Notes under the pieces: model-generated
The model's input: the letters and a program-made list of their open reading frames with translations, nothing else
Database searches by the model: none
Told to the model about the DNA's origin: nothing
Shown here: positions 44,808 through 53,482 of the stretch, in pieces
Numbering within the stretch: the stretch's first letter is position 1
Layout: every line of letters starts with the position of its first letter
Made by a program: the position numbers and the translations under genes
Assembly: GCA_949297285.1 (NCBI GenBank)
Contig: CASFRL010000045.1
Coordinates: forward strand, 1 to 64,000
Direction: 5' to 3'
Source: an uncultured Bacteroidales bacterium
GTDB taxonomy: Bacteria > Bacteroidota > Bacteroidia > Bacteroidales > Coprobacteraceae
DNA length: 64,000 nucleotides

Positions 44808-45884
44808 ATGCACAAACAAACTTCAAACCTCAGGAAAAAACACCGGCATATAAAAAACAATTTATTGACGGATGAATTTGTATATACCGGCGACCATAAA
44901 GAAGAAATATATATTTATCTCACTCAATATGAGCCGGACAATTATGTGCAACACACATTCTCATCTCCTGAAAAACTGGCATCGGCTCTCCGAAACGGAA
45001 AAAAGTCATGGATTCATATTTCCGGCCTATCGGACACACAAACTATCGCTCTTATCGGGAAAACTCTAAAACTGCATTTCACGGATATTCAAGATATTCT
45101 CACAAGTCAGCATATTGCCAAAATCGAGACTTATGAAGATAAAACATTATTGATCTTCAACACATTCTATTATTCTGAGACGAAAGAACTGCAACAAGAA
45201 CACATCTGTATAATCATGGGCAAAGATTATGTATTCTCATTTCAAGAATCGAATCTTCCCCTTTTTGATAACATAAAAAAAGCTATCGTACAAAATACGA
45301 CCCGCGTACGTAACCGGCCGATCGATTATCTGTTTTGTTTGCTCGTAAACAATGTATTCAGTAATTATCTGGATGTCATAGCATCTCTCGAAGATGTCTT
45401 AGATGCAATGGAGGACGAAATTATTTCGGGAAAACCGCGTGACGATTTCGGCAATCGAATACAAGAAAATCGCCGGGACTATTTACAGTTGAAAAAATCG
45501 ATACTTCCTTTGAAAGAGGACTTCAACAAACTGATGCACAATGAGAACAAATTGGTATGCGATGAAGATAGCATATACCTCAACGACCTCGAAGATCGAA
45601 TGTTGTTTATCATTCAGTCGATAGAAATATGTCGAGAGACATTAGCCTCTTTACTCGATCTGTATTTCTCGAACAATGATCTAAAAATGAACGAGATCAT
45701 GAAACGATTGACCGTGGTCACAACGATATTTATTCCGTTGACTTTTGTCGTCGGTGTCTGGGGAATGAATTTCAAAACAATGCCTGAGCTCGATTGGCAA
45801 TACGGTTATCCGATGGCTTGGGGAATAATGGGGATTATCGTCATCGGGGTATGGTGGTATATAAAAAAACAGCATTGGTACTAA
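44808..45884 (+). CDS. corA: Magnesium/cobalt transporter CorA
   Basis: A 358-residue CorA-type divalent cation channel. The large N-terminal cytosolic domain (about 1-290) ends in two transmembrane helices: VTTIFIPLTFVVGVWGMNF and AWGIMGIIVIGVWWYI. The signature GMN (in VWGMNFKTMPEL) caps the first helix, and a Lys-rich tail closes the protein. It should be a homopentamer in the inner membrane. Monocistronic. Confidence 0.94.
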   Translation: MHKQTSNLRKKHRHIKNNLLTDEFVYTGDHKEEIYIYLTQYEPDNYVQHTFSSPEKLASALRNGKKSWIHISGLSDTQTIALIGKTLKLHFTDIQDILTSQHIAKIETYEDKTLLIFNTFYYSETKELQQEHICIIMGKDYVFSFQESNLPLFDNIKKAIVQNTTRVRNRPIDYLFCLLVNNVFSNYLDVIASLEDVLDAMEDEIISGKPRDDFGNRIQENRRDYLQLKKSILPLKEDFNKLMHNENKLVCDEDSIYLNDLEDRMLFIIQSIEICRETLASLLDLYFSNNDLKMNEIMKRLTVVTTIFIPLTFVVGVWGMNFKTMPELDWQYGYPMAWGIMGIIVIGVWWYIKKQHWY

Positions 45885-45924
45885 ATTTGATCTTCGACCG
45901 TCATCGGTTTCCGTATAATCCCAA

Positions 45925-45970
45925 TAAAAAAACAGAGGCGTGAGATTGATCTCACGCCTCTGTTTTTTTA
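45925..45970. terminator. Bidirectional terminator
   Basis: AACAGAGGCGTGAGAT pairs with ATCTCACGCCTCTGTT with only two bases between, flanked by A and T runs, between the convergent corA and type IX cargo genes. Confidence 0.9.
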
Positions 45971-45984
45971 TTTAAGCAGGGGTA

Positions 45985-48453
45985 TTATTTCTTAATAAAT
46001 TGCAAACGGGAAATTCCGGAATCCGATTTGATTAATATCGAATATATTCCCGGTGCCAGTGATGACACGTCTATTTGATTATCCGTAAGGTTAGTAGAAA
46101 TTAAAAGTTTTCCATTAGCAGAATATATTTTTACCTCCTTTGCTACCACACCTTTTATATGCAGATCGGAAATTGCCGGATTAGGATAGACCGTAACGGC
46201 TCCTAAAGAAGCGACATCCATACCTGTCGAAATTATATTTATAAGCACTTCTTCTGAAGTTGTGGAATAATCTCCCGAAACAGCAGTTACTGTCACATAA
46301 TATTTTGCGGAAGCCAAATCTTCAAAAGCAAAATTTGCTTCGGTAGTCTTAACATTATCATATCCCTCTACAACATCACCATCTTTATATAAGGTTACAA
46401 AATATTCAGTGGCTCCGGCAATAGCGTTCCAAGTTACAGGGACCTTATTTTCAAAAATATCGCCGACAACAACAACGGGTTTCTCCATAGAAGCGGTACC
46501 GGTCAACATGACATTTATCGGTTCGGCATATTCCGAGGTCAAAGTCAGCAATGCGGTATGCATACCCGGCGACACCGGAGTGTAGGTAATATGCAATTGT
46601 TTTGTCTCTGCATCTTTATCAAGGGTCTCTTCACCTAAAGCAAACAATTCGGCGTCGTCTCCCGATATGGCAACCGATATATTTCCATACAGATTGGATG
46701 CCGAAATTTCTATTTGCTGTTCAACCCCAGTAGGTACAACTGTCGTAAATTCTGAAACGACAGGAGTAGAAATCTCTGGAAGGATCAATGTCGTAACAGC
46801 TTCCGATACAGCTTCACCCGAAGCAAAAATTCCTTTTTTTGCCACTACTTTAAAAAGATATGATGCAGACGGTGCCAAACCGGTTATTTGACAAGAAGTC
46901 TCCGCTCCCATATTTTTTGAAGTATAACCATCGACGGCGTCTCCCGAAAGCGTCGTTACAGTCAGTTCATAAGTATCGGCACCTTCTACGGCATTCCAAT
47001 TTGCAGTGAAACCGGCAGGCGTAATTTGTGTTGCAGACAATTCTGTCGGGAGCGATAATGTTGCCTTTCCGACAAGCGAGACATTTACCGGCTCGGCATA
47101 CTCTGACGATAAAGTCAATACGGCAATATGCATTCCGGGCAATACCGGAGTATAGGTAACATGCAACTGTTTGGGTTCGGTATCTTTACCAAGGATATCT
47201 TCCCCCTCTGCCAAAGTAAATAAGTCGGCGTTATTCCCCGTAATGGAAACAGTGATATCTCCATATAAATCGGTCGATCCGATTGTCAATACCTGTGATG
47301 CAGAAGTCCCTACAAAAGCGGTATAGGGGTCTGCTGTCAACGTTTCAATTACAGGTTTTAATGTGGTTATTTCCTTTATCACCGAAGGCTCGGAAACGAA
47401 ATCGCCTATTTTTGTTTTTACCGAATATTTATATAGTGTGCCCGGAAGCAATCCTACAACTTCTGCCGAAACGGCATCTGTAACAGCATAGTCAGCATAT
47501 TCTCCAACAACTTGGCCTTCTGCATCGGTTACGGTCAACAGATACGAAGTGGCATTTTCAACCGGTTGCCATGCTGCTTGGAATGAAGTCAAACCGATAT
47601 TATTAACCGTTTCTTCCAAAGACGGACTTGCCGGAAGATTGGTCGTAATATCCAAACCGAGAACTTTTGAGTATGTACTGTTTCCTTCATCTGTCACTGT
47701 AATATCTGCATGTTTCAGTCCTACCGACAGCGGGTTATAAGTATAGGTTATTTCCCGACTTCCTTCCTGCCCGGCAACCCCCTCGATTCGGGTAGATTGA
47801 AGAACAATATCGGGATCGGATGAGGATAATACAAGATCACCCGAAGGATTTGAGTAGTTCACTGTAAATTTGCCGGTAAAGGTCATTCCTCCGACAATCG
47901 TTTCAGAAACTGTTGGCGAAGAGAAAGAAATGGGTTCTGTAACGTCTATCGCCACATCCCAACCGTGTCCACAATATGAACCGGAGATAAAGATCAATTT
48001 CCCTTCCGCTACCTCATAATAGAATTTGATATACCGATCATCTTTTTGTAACGGGACATCCAATGTCTGCACTCCACTCTTATGGTTATACGTACCCAAT
48101 TGACGATAAGCCGAATTATCGGCACTGGCATAAACAGTTACATAATTTTTATGGTCAGTACAAGCCGAACTTGCACCTGTAACCTGCTCTATCGAAAGTT
48201 TCAATCGGCCGGGAACATCTGCCAGTTTAACAATAGCCGTCGCATCTCCCGTATCAGTTGACACTTTTGTCTTTGCAAAAGCAAGTACATTCTTACTCCG
48301 CACACTACACTCTGCCGGAGATTGATTAGTAATGGCAAGCTGGTCACTGCTTGTAATATTCAATGGTAAAGTTTGTGCGGTTTGCGCTGAAAGCTGAAAA
48401 CTTAACAAACTCAATAACATTCCCCCATAAAAAATGGGTCGTAGATTTTTCAT
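45985..48453 (-). CDS. Large secreted protein with fibronectin-type and duplicated Ig-like repeats, type IX sorting domain
   Basis: 822 residues, signal peptide to about residue 23. The N-terminal part (about 30-170) looks like a beta-sandwich with several Cys. Two near-identical Ig-like repeats lie at about residues 393-464 and 584-654 (LYGDITVSITGNNADLF and LYGNISVAISGDDAELF; both with a YTPV(L/S)PGMH segment and SEYAEP). Fibronectin type III-like modules (PTELSATQITPAGFTANWNAVEGADTYELTV) alternate with them. The last 75 residues (SDLHIKGVVAKEVKIYSANGK and LAPGIYSILIKSD) are a type A sorting domain. No catalytic motif is evident; an adhesin or surface-structural role is the best guess. Confidence 0.8.
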   Translation of the reverse strand: MKNLRPIFYGGMLLSLLSFQLSAQTAQTLPLNITSSDQLAITNQSPAECSVRSKNVLAFAKTKVSTDTGDATAIVKLADVPGRLKLSIEQVTGASSACTDHKNYVTVYASADNSAYRQLGTYNHKSGVQTLDVPLQKDDRYIKFYYEVAEGKLIFISGSYCGHGWDVAIDVTEPISFSSPTVSETIVGGMTFTGKFTVNYSNPSGDLVLSSSDPDIVLQSTRIEGVAGQEGSREITYTYNPLSVGLKHADITVTDEGNSTYSKVLGLDITTNLPASPSLEETVNNIGLTSFQAAWQPVENATSYLLTVTDAEGQVVGEYADYAVTDAVSAEVVGLLPGTLYKYSVKTKIGDFVSEPSVIKEITTLKPVIETLTADPYTAFVGTSASQVLTIGSTDLYGDITVSITGNNADLFTLAEGEDILGKDTEPKQLHVTYTPVLPGMHIAVLTLSSEYAEPVNVSLVGKATLSLPTELSATQITPAGFTANWNAVEGADTYELTVTTLSGDAVDGYTSKNMGAETSCQITGLAPSASYLFKVVAKKGIFASGEAVSEAVTTLILPEISTPVVSEFTTVVPTGVEQQIEISASNLYGNISVAISGDDAELFALGEETLDKDAETKQLHITYTPVSPGMHTALLTLTSEYAEPINVMLTGTASMEKPVVVVGDIFENKVPVTWNAIAGATEYFVTLYKDGDVVEGYDNVKTTEANFAFEDLASAKYYVTVTAVSGDYSTTSEEVLINIISTGMDVASLGAVTVYPNPAISDLHIKGVVAKEVKIYSANGKLLISTNLTDNQIDVSSLAPGIYSILIKSDSGISRLQFIKK
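46491..46700 (-). repeat. Copy 2 of an internal coding repeat
   Basis: It encodes the second Ig-like repeat of the 822-residue protein and matches the copy at 47062-47275 in most residues. At DNA level several long stretches coincide, such as CCGGAGT(A/G)TAGGTAA. A recent tandem duplication is likely. Confidence 0.65.
47062..47275 (-). repeat. Copy 1 of an internal coding repeat
   Basis: It encodes the first Ig-like repeat (residues of about 393-464) of the same protein; see the copy at 46491-46700. Confidence 0.65.
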
Positions 48454-48483
48454 ATATTTCTTCTTTTAATTCAAAAAACGAGA

Positions 48484-48491
48484 CAAAAGTA
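48484..48491 (-). promoter_or_regulatory. -7 motif for the type IX cargo gene
   Basis: TACTTTTG on the minus strand, 30 bases before the ATG, matches TAnnTTTG. Confidence 0.45.
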
Positions 48492-48925
48492 AACGTTTCA
48501 AATGCAACTATTACAATATAAAACTTTGTTAACGTTTTTCAAAAAGAATAGTTATTTAGACATATTCTAAACAAAAGACCCAACTATTCTATTATACGTA
48601 AATTTTTGTGTAACAAAACTCTTTATACTAAAAAGATTTTCCGGTTTTCTCTATTCCAAAACACAATTATCTATATTAAAAATAGGACACAAAACTTCAC
48701 CTTCCAAATATGTTAAATAATGTATAAATCCATATATATAATTACAAATTACAACTATAATAAATTGATTATTTGTCCATTATACGACACAATAAAACTG
48801 TCCTATATTTCTTCTAAAATAAAACCGCAAAAATAGAGTCATAATAATCGACGAATATTTTCTTATCAACAGATATCTCCAATACGAATTATCGTTCTTT
48901 ATTGTAAAAAAGAGGAGGCAAACCC
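48492..48925. other. Long AT-rich intergenic region
   Basis: About 430 bases between the two divergent promoters of the cargo gene and rpsA. The sequence is very AT-rich. I find no open frame with family features, no strong GC hairpin, no repeat and no RNA gene that I recognise. Confidence 0.5.
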
Positions 48926-48955
48926 TTTGCATATCAAAATAAATCACTACCTTTG
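48926..48955 (+). promoter_or_regulatory. Promoter of rpsA
   Basis: TTTG (48926-48929), 18-base spacer and TACCTTTG (48948-48955) match the consensus closely. Confidence 0.7.
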
Positions 48956-48976
48956 CCCCGATTTTGAGACCATATA

Positions 48977-49012
48977 ATGTCTAACTTATTAACAAGAAAA
49001 TCAATTATTTAA
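48977..49012 (+). other. Short upstream reading frame in the rpsA leader
   Basis: ATG to TAA, 11 codons (MSNLLTRKSII), ending three bases before the rpsA ATG. It could couple rpsA translation or be chance. Seen in the sequence; function unproven. Confidence 0.3.
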
Positions 49013-49015
49013 AAA

Positions 49016-50815
49016 ATGGATCAAGAATTAAAGAACTCACCTGTTGAAAATTTCGACTGGGATGCCTATGAAAAAGGCGAAGTGTTAGGCGAAAAAAGCC
49101 GTGAAGAGCTGATCAAAACCTATGATCAATCTCTTAACACAGTAAAAGACAAAGAAGTAACCGAAGGAACTGTTATCTCTATGAACAAAAGAGAAGTTGT
49201 CGTAAACATCGGTTACAAATCGGACGGTGTCATTTCGATGAACGAGTTCCGTTACAACCCTGATTTAAAAGTTGGAGACACTGTCGAAGTGTATATCGAA
49301 AGTCAGGAAGACAAAAAAGGACAATTGGTTCTTTCTCACAAAAAAGCCCGTGCTACCCGTTCTTGGGATCGCGTAAATTCGGCTCTTGAAAAGGATGACA
49401 TCATCAAAGGATTTATCAAATGTCGTACTAAAGGCGGTATGATCGTCGATGTATTCGGTATCGAAGCATTCTTACCGGGTTCTCAAATCGATGTTAAACC
49501 GATTCGCGACTACGATGTATTCGTGGGTAAAACCATGGAATTCAAAGTGGTTAAAATCAACCAAGAATTCAAAAACGTTGTTGTTTCTCACAAAGCTCTT
49601 ATCGAAGCAGAATTGGAACAACAGAAAAAAGATATTATCGCCAAACTCGAAAAAGGACAAGTGCTTGAAGGTACTGTTAAGAACATCACATCTTACGGTG
49701 TATTCATCGACTTGGGCGGCGTAGATGGTCTGATCCACATTACCGACCTCAGCTGGGGACGTGTCAGCCATCCGGAAGAAGTTGTTTCTCTCGATCAAAA
49801 ATTAAATGTAGTTATCCTTGACTTCGACGACGAAAAGAAACGTATCGCTCTTGGTCTGAAACAATTGACTCCTCATCCTTGGGATGCTTTGAGCTCAGAA
49901 CTGAAAGTTGGCGACAAAGTTAAAGGTAAAGTTGTCGTTATGGCCGATTACGGTGCATTCATCGAAATTGCTCCGGGCGTTGAAGGTTTGATCCACGTTT
50001 CTGAAATGTCTTGGTCACAACACTTGCGCAGTGCACAAGATTTCATGAAAGTTGGCGACGAAGTAGAAGCCGTTATCTTGACTTTGGATCGCGAAGAACG
50101 CAAGATGTCATTGGGTATCAAGCAATTGAAACCGGATCCATGGGAAAATATCGAAGAAAAATATGCCGTAGGTTCTCGCCACATGGCTAAAGTTCGTAAC
50201 TTCACCAATTTCGGAGTATTTGTTGAAATCGAAGAAGGTGTTGACGGTTTGATCCATATCTCTGACTTGTCTTGGACCAAGAAGATCAAACATCCGTCAG
50301 AATTTACTCAGATCGGCGCCGAAATCGAAGTTCAAGTTTTGGAAATCGACAAAGAAAACCGTCGTTTGAGCCTCGGACACAAACAACTCGAAGAAAATCC
50401 TTGGGATGTATTCGAAACCATATTTACTGTGGATTCAATACACGAAGGTACTATCATCGAAATGTTGGATAAAGGTGCTGTTATTGCATTGCCTTATGGT
50501 GTCGAAGGATTTGCAACTCCGAAACATTTGGTAAAAGAAGATGGTACTCAAGCTCAATTAGAAGAAAAATTGCCGTTCAAGGTTATCGAATTCAATAAAG
50601 ACGCTAAACGTATCATCTTATCACACAGCCGTATTTTCGAAGACGAAGCTAAAGCTGAAGCTAAAAAGGAATCGGCAGCCAAGAAAGCAGCTAAAAAAGC
50701 AGCTAAGGCCGAAAACGAAACTGCAGCTATCAATAGCAATGTAGAAAAAACTACGCTGGGTGATATCGAAGAGCTTGCTGCATTGAAAGAAAAACTCGAA
50801 TCAGAAAAGAAATAA
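49016..50815 (+). CDS. rpsA: 30S ribosomal protein S1
   Basis: A 599-residue S1 protein with a run of S1 (OB-fold) domains of about 70 residues each, from about residue 50 to 530. Examples are the third (GTVKNITSYGVFIDLGGVDGLIHITDLSW), the fourth (GKVVVMADYGAFIEIAPGVEGLIHVSEMSW) and the fifth (KVRNFTNFGVFVEIEEGVDGLIHISDLSW). The C-terminal 60 residues are Ala/Lys/Glu-rich. It binds mRNA and is required for translation initiation; in this phylum, which seldom uses Shine-Dalgarno pairing, S1 is especially important. Confidence 0.96.
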   Translation: MDQELKNSPVENFDWDAYEKGEVLGEKSREELIKTYDQSLNTVKDKEVTEGTVISMNKREVVVNIGYKSDGVISMNEFRYNPDLKVGDTVEVYIESQEDKKGQLVLSHKKARATRSWDRVNSALEKDDIIKGFIKCRTKGGMIVDVFGIEAFLPGSQIDVKPIRDYDVFVGKTMEFKVVKINQEFKNVVVSHKALIEAELEQQKKDIIAKLEKGQVLEGTVKNITSYGVFIDLGGVDGLIHITDLSWGRVSHPEEVVSLDQKLNVVILDFDDEKKRIALGLKQLTPHPWDALSSELKVGDKVKGKVVVMADYGAFIEIAPGVEGLIHVSEMSWSQHLRSAQDFMKVGDEVEAVILTLDREERKMSLGIKQLKPDPWENIEEKYAVGSRHMAKVRNFTNFGVFVEIEEGVDGLIHISDLSWTKKIKHPSEFTQIGAEIEVQVLEIDKENRRLSLGHKQLEENPWDVFETIFTVDSIHEGTIIEMLDKGAVIALPYGVEGFATPKHLVKEDGTQAQLEEKLPFKVIEFNKDAKRIILSHSRIFEDEAKAEAKKESAAKKAAKKAAKAENETAAINSNVEKTTLGDIEELAALKEKLESEKK

Positions 50816-50836
50816 TCTGAAATTCTATAACAGAAA

Positions 50837-50873
50837 AACAGGTTGCCTCCCAAGGGGACAACCTGTTTTTTTA
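50837..50873 (+). terminator. Terminator of rpsA
   Basis: AACAGGTTG and CAACCTGTT pair with an inner CTCC/GGGG; a run of seven T follows, 22 bases past the stop. Confidence 0.85.
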
Positions 50874-50919
50874 TTTATAAAAATAGTACAAATCTGACAT
50901 TTTTTTCGACCGAAATCTA

Positions 50920-50927
50920 TATATTTG
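50920..50927 (+). promoter_or_regulatory. -7 motif for rnz
   Basis: TATATTTG, 76 bases before the ATG, matches TAnnTTTG. Confidence 0.4.
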
Positions 50928-51003
50928 TTTATATAAACAGCGGAAACCGATATTCGAACTCTTTCCGATTTTTTTATAAGATATTCAGACCGAACTATAT
51001 GTT

Positions 51004-51918
51004 ATGGAAAATTTCGAGTTAACTGTTTTAGGGTGTGGATCAGCCATGCCGACTACTCGCCATTATCCGAGTTCTCAAATTCTAAATCACCGGGAACGAC
51101 TTTTTATGATCGACTGCGGAGAAGGGGCTCAATTGCAATATCGAAGGAACAAGATTAAATTTTCAAGATTGCAGCACCTTTTCATTTCCCATTTGCACGG
51201 AGACCATTGTTTCGGACTGATCGGATTGATCTCTACATTAGGGATATTAGGACGAACGTCCGAACTCATTATTCACGCCCATGCCGACGCTGAAGAGATA
51301 TTCACATCTCAAATCAACTATTTTTGCCGTGATTTGCCGTTTAATATCCGATTCAACGCCATATCTCCCAATCAAAACGAGATGATCTACGAAGACAAAT
51401 CACTGAAAGTCTTCACATTGCCATTACGCCATCGAGTACCGACATGCGGTTTCCTGTTTGAAGAAAAGGAAAAGGAAAAACACTTGATCGGAGATATGGT
51501 AAAATTCTATAATATCCCCGTTCGGGAACTTGCCTCTATAAAACAGGGAGCAGATTTTGTCACACCCGACGGGATAATTGTGCCGAACGAACGATTATGC
51601 CGCCCGGCCGATCCGGTTTCTCGATATGCTTACTGCTCTGACACGATCTATCAAGAAAAACTAATTCCGCTGATCGAAGGAGTGGACTTGTTATATCATG
51701 AAGCGACATTTGCCGAAGACAACAAGACTCGGGCAAAAGAGACTTTCCACTCGACAGCCTCCCAAGCTGCCACCATTGCCCAAAAAGCACAAGTAAAGAA
51801 ATTGATGTTAGGACACTTTTCGGCCCGGTATCAAGATGATTCTATCTTTTTGAAAGAAGCCCAAGAGATTTTTCCCAATACCATTCTTGCCAATGAAGGA
51901 GTAAAAATAAATTTCTGA
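51004..51918 (+). CDS. rnz: Ribonuclease Z
   Basis: A 304-residue metallo-beta-lactamase-fold nuclease that removes 3' extensions of tRNA precursors. The metal motif is LFISHLHGDHCFGL; the other ligands are in LIGDMVKF, YCSDTIY and HSTASQAA/GHFSARY. The flexible-arm segment of short-form RNase Z lies about residues 140-200. Since tRNA-Lys in this window has no encoded CCA, an RNase Z-type 3' processing step fits. Confidence 0.95.
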   Translation: MENFELTVLGCGSAMPTTRHYPSSQILNHRERLFMIDCGEGAQLQYRRNKIKFSRLQHLFISHLHGDHCFGLIGLISTLGILGRTSELIIHAHADAEEIFTSQINYFCRDLPFNIRFNAISPNQNEMIYEDKSLKVFTLPLRHRVPTCGFLFEEKEKEKHLIGDMVKFYNIPVRELASIKQGADFVTPDGIIVPNERLCRPADPVSRYAYCSDTIYQEKLIPLIEGVDLLYHEATFAEDNKTRAKETFHSTASQAATIAQKAQVKKLMLGHFSARYQDDSIFLKEAQEIFPNTILANEGVKINF

Positions 51919-51943
51919 TTTTTAAAAGCTATGCCATAATACA

Positions 51944-53287
51944 TCATTCGCGCCGCTTAGGTTGGGCATCGGAATATCTCTTTTCATCTCGAATCCATTT
52001 TCGAGCCTCTCCCGCCAGCCAAAGATAATAGTCAGTGTCCAGGTCATCATCTATACCAATAAATATGCCTCCGTCACTTTTATAGTCATTTAACGGAACA
52101 TCTTGCTGATTTAAACATTTAAAGATCGCGGTGCCTTCATCCAACTCATCGAACATGGCAATGTAAAGAGCCTGAGCCCCTATTGCTTTAGCCCCAACAA
52201 TTTGAGACCAGAAGAAATTACCATGATCTCTGGAGATAAAGTCATAAGGTCTGTCCCACTGTTTCATATTCCGCCATGAAAATCCCGGAAATACACAAGG
52301 AACATATAAAATCTTGTTTTCTTTACACCATTCAGCATCGCCTTTTAAGATAGTACCGACACACGTTCTATAAGTATCTTTATCATGATAACGGCCTACC
52401 GCCCAAGGCATAATGATATCGGCACGCTTGATACAATTATGCAAATCGTTCAGCAAAGGACTTCCGGGAGCATAACAATCGCCCCCACCCTCACGCCAAT
52501 TATAAGAAACGCCCAAAAGATAAGAGAAGTGATATCCTGTAATTCGATCGATATGATCCATCAAAGCGACAAACTGTTTTGGTGTACTTTTTTTAGCTTT
52601 TAAACCAACGCCCCATAAAGCCAGTAAAGGTTTCCCGTTTTCGTAAAGATAAAAAGGATTCTTTTTAGGGTCGGTAATGCCGTAACGTTTTACTTTTTCA
52701 TTCCAATCGGCAGCAACGGCTTTTATATGCTCCTCATTAGAAAGCCCGCTTAAGTCATACATCAAAGCAAATGCCCGATCATATTTCTTAGCGGCCTTTA
52801 AACACAATTCGAATATTTTATCTCGTTGTGAGTCTCGATTTATCACATTACTTAAAAAAAGTTGAAGGAAACAACCATCAATTCCATATTCTTTCATCCA
52901 TCGAAAATGGAGATCTATGGTACTTTCATCTGCCGAACTGAAAAGGAAAGCTGGTCTTCCATCTTTAAAAACAAAAGGAGTCTGATATACTTTCTCATAT
53001 TCTCTTACATCTGGCCAAAATTCTATATTTGCTGCGCCAGGTCCGAAAGGCAACCGTTTTCCGTTTTCATCTTTACGGTTTGCATAATAATGTGTCCAAG
53101 CCCGTTTCGATCCATCTTTGTCAGTTGTAAACCATGCCTGATATCCAGCCATTACCAATCCTCGGTATGACGGATATAATACATCATCTTTTACACTCTT
53201 GCGTTCTAAGGATAGGGCATAAATACGGGTAAATGAGAATAAAAACAGATATATGCCCAAAACAAGCAACCTAAGATATATTTTCAT
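51944..53287 (-). CDS. Glycoside hydrolase family 71/99-like secreted protein
   Basis: 447 residues with a signal peptide (to about residue 24). The body matches the GH71/GH99-like barrel group of Bacteroidales: MAGYQAWFTTDKDGSKRAWTHY at the start, then GIDGCFLQLFLS, DLSGLSNEEHIKAVAADW, LLALWGVGL, PGFSWRNM and IAMFDELDEGTAIF. The Asp-Glu of the last segment is a candidate for catalytic acids by position in the barrel. GH99 enzymes are endo-mannosidases; this subgroup's substrate is unknown. It is a single gene. Confidence 0.75.
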   Translation of the reverse strand: MKIYLRLLVLGIYLFLFSFTRIYALSLERKSVKDDVLYPSYRGLVMAGYQAWFTTDKDGSKRAWTHYYANRKDENGKRLPFGPGAANIEFWPDVREYEKVYQTPFVFKDGRPAFLFSSADESTIDLHFRWMKEYGIDGCFLQLFLSNVINRDSQRDKIFELCLKAAKKYDRAFALMYDLSGLSNEEHIKAVAADWNEKVKRYGITDPKKNPFYLYENGKPLLALWGVGLKAKKSTPKQFVALMDHIDRITGYHFSYLLGVSYNWREGGGDCYAPGSPLLNDLHNCIKRADIIMPWAVGRYHDKDTYRTCVGTILKGDAEWCKENKILYVPCVFPGFSWRNMKQWDRPYDFISRDHGNFFWSQIVGAKAIGAQALYIAMFDELDEGTAIFKCLNQQDVPLNDYKSDGGIFIGIDDDLDTDYYLWLAGEARKWIRDEKRYSDAQPKRRE

Positions 53288-53482
53288 AACACTTTTTATT
53301 TTAGCAGATTACGACAAATATATCAGGGCGGTATAAAAAAACTCTTAAATTCGATAAAAATTCATATTAAAATAGAATTATCGATCAATTATATAATTGA
53401 ATATGACTAAAAACAGATAAAAAAATCAGGTGCTAAAATTATTTGACACCTGATATATAAATAAATTTGATCCCTTCCAGCT

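Noticed and set aside
45985-48453. SusC/SusD-type or other polysaccharide utilisation locus around the secreted proteins
   Set aside because: No TonB-dependent transporter or SusD gene is present anywhere in the window; the secreted enzymes are scattered single genes.
48492-48925. Candidate non-coding RNA in the long AT-rich gap before rpsA
   Set aside because: No GC-rich stem, no terminator and no promoter inside the gap; nothing beyond AT richness supports a gene.
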